Below, in pieces: positions 16,744 through 19,856 of a stretch of 19,856 nucleotides of DNA. A program made the translations under genes and the position numbers. This DNA comes from Entomomonas sp945283395. Its GTDB lineage: Bacteria > Pseudomonadota > Gammaproteobacteria > Pseudomonadales > Pseudomonadaceae. How positions within the stretch are numbered: position 1 is the first letter of the stretch; every line of letters starts with the position of its first letter. The DNA lies in the NCBI GenBank assembly GCA_946480835.1, contig CAMLLC010000025.1, forward strand, positions 1-19,856. Reading direction: 5' to 3'. A model generated the notes under the pieces. That model did not search any database. It was not told where the DNA came from and was given only the letters and a program-made list of their open reading frames with translations.

Positions 16744-18916
16744 TTAATCTATCGCCATAAAGTTAGGGGATTGGTCATCCCAAAAACAGGTAAGATGACA
16801 TTCTAAGGGCTCACCTTTGGCTTTGTGTTTCCAGTTATTATTCATCAGCTTATCCCAACGCTCATAATTAGCTCTGGCATCACATCTTATGACTTTTGAA
16901 GCATTATTAGTAGTATTGTCAACAGATTGCTTTGCGTGCATAGTCCAAAGCTCGGCCCTTATTTGATGAGCTAGTGCAGGGTAGGGGATGGAAATCCCTG
17001 ACTCTGAGTCTGTCCACATCTTACGAGTATTGATATTAGCCGAAGCAATAACTGTTAGAATATCATCTACAATAAGCAGTTTTGAATGGATATAAATATC
17101 ACGGTATTCCACGTAGTTGTAACGGCTGGCTGGATTGTTCACTTGGCGATTAACCTGTGGTGAATGATCTGCTTTTTGAATTGAACTATCAGCGGTTAGT
17201 ACCCCAATAACTACTTTTAGCCCGGGTAATTCTTGTAGTTCAAAAGGTTTTTCGCCTTCTTTTTCCTCAATGTCTTACCCTTCATCGTCTTGGGTCATTT
17301 TCTGAATATCTTGTGGTGTTTTAACTTTTTCAATTCGCTCTTTGTCTTTTGTTGATAGCTCTGATTGATCAGGGGAGGTATATCCTCCTTTAGTCGCTTC
17401 TGAGAGAATAGCCCTTTGTTTTAGATCATCTTGATACTTTTGGCGTTGTGTTTCTGGCATCAGTTGTTGTTGGCCTAGCACATCCATTGTTTCATAGGTT
17501 GTTTGTGATGCAGTGCTAGCTTTTGGGGCATTGGTTAATACAAAAAGGTAGATATTTTCATCTTTATTGACACTTGATTGATCTTTACGTGCGTCTCTTA
17601 ATTCTTGCGCCCTCTGTATTAATAATTCAGCAAACGGTTTGTAGCGAAAGTATTGATTTTCCATGTATACATAGTTGTGTGTATTACCAAGTGCTTTTAA
17701 ATAAATCTCTAGAATAGAGGTGTCGGTTTCGCCTTTTCCTGTTTTTTCATCACGAAGAATATCTTGTGGCTGTGTTCTACAAAATTGTGCGGTGAGTTTG
17801 CCATAGGTTGGGAAGTCACTGCTTTTTATATCTTGTCGATCAAGGTACAGTTGGCTACTGTGTTTAGCGCGGCCCCAAGCTGTAACAAAGTTGTTATTGA
17901 TATCGTATAGGATAGGGCCACGTACTTTACTTGAAATGTCTTGCCAAGGCCCAAAACCGGGCGCTCGATTAGCATCATCATAGAAGTAGTGGTCTTTTGT
18001 ATCCCAGTAATGGCGGTGCATGTTATGTCCCACCACAAAGCCTACTGCATTTTGAGGGTCTTCATAGTCTATAAGTACCAGTTTTTGATGGTGGCTTGCG
18101 GTGTCGGTTAAGGCTGTTCCCATTAACCCCCCCCAGCTCCAGCTTTTACGGCATTCCTTGCAATATTAAGTCGGTAAGCTTTTGTAAAGTCACGGGTCTC
18201 AAAGAGGACATTTGGCATTTTTTGTGTATTTACTCTAGCAAACCAACCTCTTGTATAGGTTTGTAACTCTGGTGAGTGTTTGGGCGCTCCTGAGTTAGAG
18301 TATTTACCATAGCCTTGGGTCTTTGCTTCAAGCTCGGCTATTTGCCCGTCTAGTTCCCGTATTTTATTCTTAGTTATGGTCTTTTGGCCGTCATCTCTTA
18401 TATAACCCAAATACCATGTACGGTATTCTCTTTCTTTAGCTCGTCTAGTTGGACTAGTTGTTTTGTATGATCTGTGGCTGGTTTGGCACTGCCCCCTTTA
18501 CCAGAGGAGCCATCACCGGGGAGTGTATCTTCGAAGGGTGCTGTAAGCGCATTTTTCCACACCAGTAGTTTGACTCTTACCCCTTCTTTTCCTTTACGCT
18601 CTAATAGTTCACCTATTTTTTCGCCTGTTGTGTTGGGTTTAAACTCCATACTAGGGTCAAATCCCCAGATAATAATATCAACTGAGAGTTTGGATGTATT
18701 GATAGCATCATGAATAGCTGCAAATGCTTCTTCTCCACAAATAAGAGGGGTTACTTCAATACCTGCTCGTGGTTTATAAAAGCTCTGTTTAGCAAACCAA
18801 TCATGCGTAGCATGAACTATCGTAGTATTGGGTTGGCTTGATGGTTTTTGTCCATCCATCGGGTTGGGTATATTAATCTTTTCTTGTGAATAGGTGGGTT
18901 GGTTTTGCTCTGCCAT
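16744..18916 (-). pseudogene. tle5: tle5: T6SS phospholipase D effector, broken
   Basis: Joined across its lesions, this is a PldA-like phospholipase D of about 724 residues, the size of Tle5 effectors. The start is ATG 18916, nine bases after vgrG with AGGAA upstream. The N-terminal part includes THDWFAKQSFYKPRAG and VDIIIWGFDPS. The first HKD motif is HHQKLVLIDYE (about 18093-18061) followed by GHNMHRHYWDTKDHYF; the second is IHSKLLIVDD (about 17091-17062). Three lesions break it: a -1 type frameshift near 18410-18422, leading to TAA 18400-18398; a second at a G8 run (18134-18127), which stops at TAA 18125-18123; and an in-frame TAA at 17277-17275, between the two HKD motifs. Both catalytic halves are needed in this family, so the gene should be dead. 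Intact Tle5 proteins degrade phosphatidylethanolamine in the periplasm of competitors. Confidence 0.9.
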
Positions 18917-18925
18917 GTTCGATTC

Positions 18926-19856
18926 CTATACTTTATCTTTGTTACTTGGGTTAGCAAAAGCTGATCTATAGTCTGTATCCGTTTCTAGTGGTTCTACTGT
19001 ATCCATCGATTGTTCAAATCGGCGGTATCCTTGCATACCTAGTTGATCTTCTTGTTGTAGTGGCTGGCTTTCTTGATCTTGTAAGCTAAACGTGTATTGA
19101 TGCCCATTAACCAGTTTTACGTTGTATTCTTTGATGCTTGGAATATGATTAAATAATATAGCCCCTTCATGGTCAGTAACACCTTGTTGTAGTCTTGCCC
19201 CATCTGCATAGAGTGTATAAGGCTCATTTATGTAACCTGCCATTTCAGGTAGAGGGCTTATGATGACTTTGATTTTTTTTTATAACTTCTGGTGGATTTT
19301 CTTGGGCTTGGGCCGGTTGCAGTAGGGTGTTGAGTAGGGCGGTTACGGCTTTGCTTGCTTTTACTGCGGGTGAGTTGGTGCTAGGCACTCCATATTGCTT
19401 AGTCATAGGTGGAATGGGGACAGCGGGTGTACCGGCCAGAAGTGCTCCACCGGGGAAAATGGGGGTAGTAAAAATCCCCGCGGGATTAAGCACAATATTT
19501 TGTCCGCCCGCTTTTAGGGTGAGGGATAAACCCCCATCTATAACGGTTTGTAGCCCTGACTTAAGATGAATTTCTATCCCTGCCTCTGTCGTTTTTATCA
19601 TACCTATGGTTTCATGTTCCGCCATTACTACTTGTTTGTAGTCACTACCTAGTATTTGCGTTTTCTATCGAGTTGGGTGAGGTGGTGTTCTTCACTGAGG
19701 TTTTTGGTATATCTGTTAGCCGTGATCGTTCGGCTGTGTTCATGATTGACTTGCAGATGTGAGTTATTATTCACCTGTAGGATATGGTTATGTTTGGTGA
19801 GTTGTGTGTGATTCATAGAGATCGTTTCAATCTGGCGATCTCTAAATCTAGCCTAT
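18926..19856 (-). pseudogene. vgrG: vgrG spike protein, C-terminal part, frameshifted
   Basis: Reading leftwards from the window edge, the first part (QIETISMNHTQLTKHNHILQ and on) is VgrG-like gp5-type repeat sequence and ends at TAG 19651-19649. A -1 type shift at an A4 run (19664-19661) restores ILGSDYKQVVMAEHETIGMI, then the DUF2345-type core GIEIHLKSGLQTVIDGGLSL and LAGTPAVPIPP. At an A9 run (19281-19273) the frame is lost again, ending at TGA 19247-19245. A compensating shift gives IKVIISPLPEMAGYINEPYT and a 105-residue tail with GVTDHEGAILFNHIP, a small transthyretin-like/adaptor domain often found at VgrG ends. The tail lacks its own ribosome site, so it is treated as part of vgrG. A further TAG in the same frame lies at 19855-19853. 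VgrG forms the T6SS spike that carries effectors; here it loaded Tle5. The gene continues beyond the window. Confidence 0.82.

Noticed and set aside
18926..19243. Separate small gene between vgrG and tle5 (adaptor protein)
   Set aside because: There is no ribosome site, and its frame extends upstream into VgrG-like sequence across the A9 run, so it was merged with the vgrG pseudogene.

Overview
The window is an AT-rich stretch of a gammaproteobacterial chromosome. The intact genes resemble those of Pseudomonadaceae: a PykA-type pyruvate kinase, a tandem-domain UspE-like protein, a catecholate TonB receptor/Sel1/PiuC iron operon, and a Tle5 (PldA-like) T6SS phospholipase D with a Sel1-type immunity partner. 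Low GC, long gene-free spacers and several freshly broken genes would fit a host-associated, genome-eroding relative such as an Entomomonas-like insect-gut symbiont. That assignment is inference from gene content and base composition only.

Layout. 1-2252: a terminator from an upstream gene, a frameshifted chaB, a gene-poor spacer, then two small exported proteins (a GlcG/HbpS-type haem-binding-like protein and a cupin) in a likely operon ended by a perfect hairpin. 2694-4982: a full-length metE with three in-frame nonsense codons and no net indel. 5409-10442 (minus strand): uracil permease, then an iron-uptake operon transcribed receptor > Sel1-repeat protein > piuC, with a Fur-box-like palindrome upstream of the receptor. 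11154-12505 (plus strand): an orphan sulfate-binding protein and a small membrane protein. 12710-15190 (minus strand): pyruvate kinase and uspE. 15474-15550: tRNA-Pro(GGG).

15756-19856 (minus strand): a decayed type VI secretion cargo module, vgrG (C-terminal part) > tle5 phospholipase D effector > Sel1-type immunity gene. The spike and effector genes carry several single-base frameshifts, mostly in homopolymer runs, plus nonsense codons. The immunity gene alone is intact. Toxin delivery appears lost while protection is kept.

The main story is selective decay. Housekeeping, iron and stress genes between 5409 and 15190 are open and full length. chaB, metE, vgrG and tle5 are all broken. No clearly novel biological system is visible. 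The most unusual points are the intact immunity gene behind a dead effector, the chaB and tle5 lesions that sit exactly on -1 slippery heptamers, and a Gly-to-Cys change at a conserved position of pyruvate kinase.
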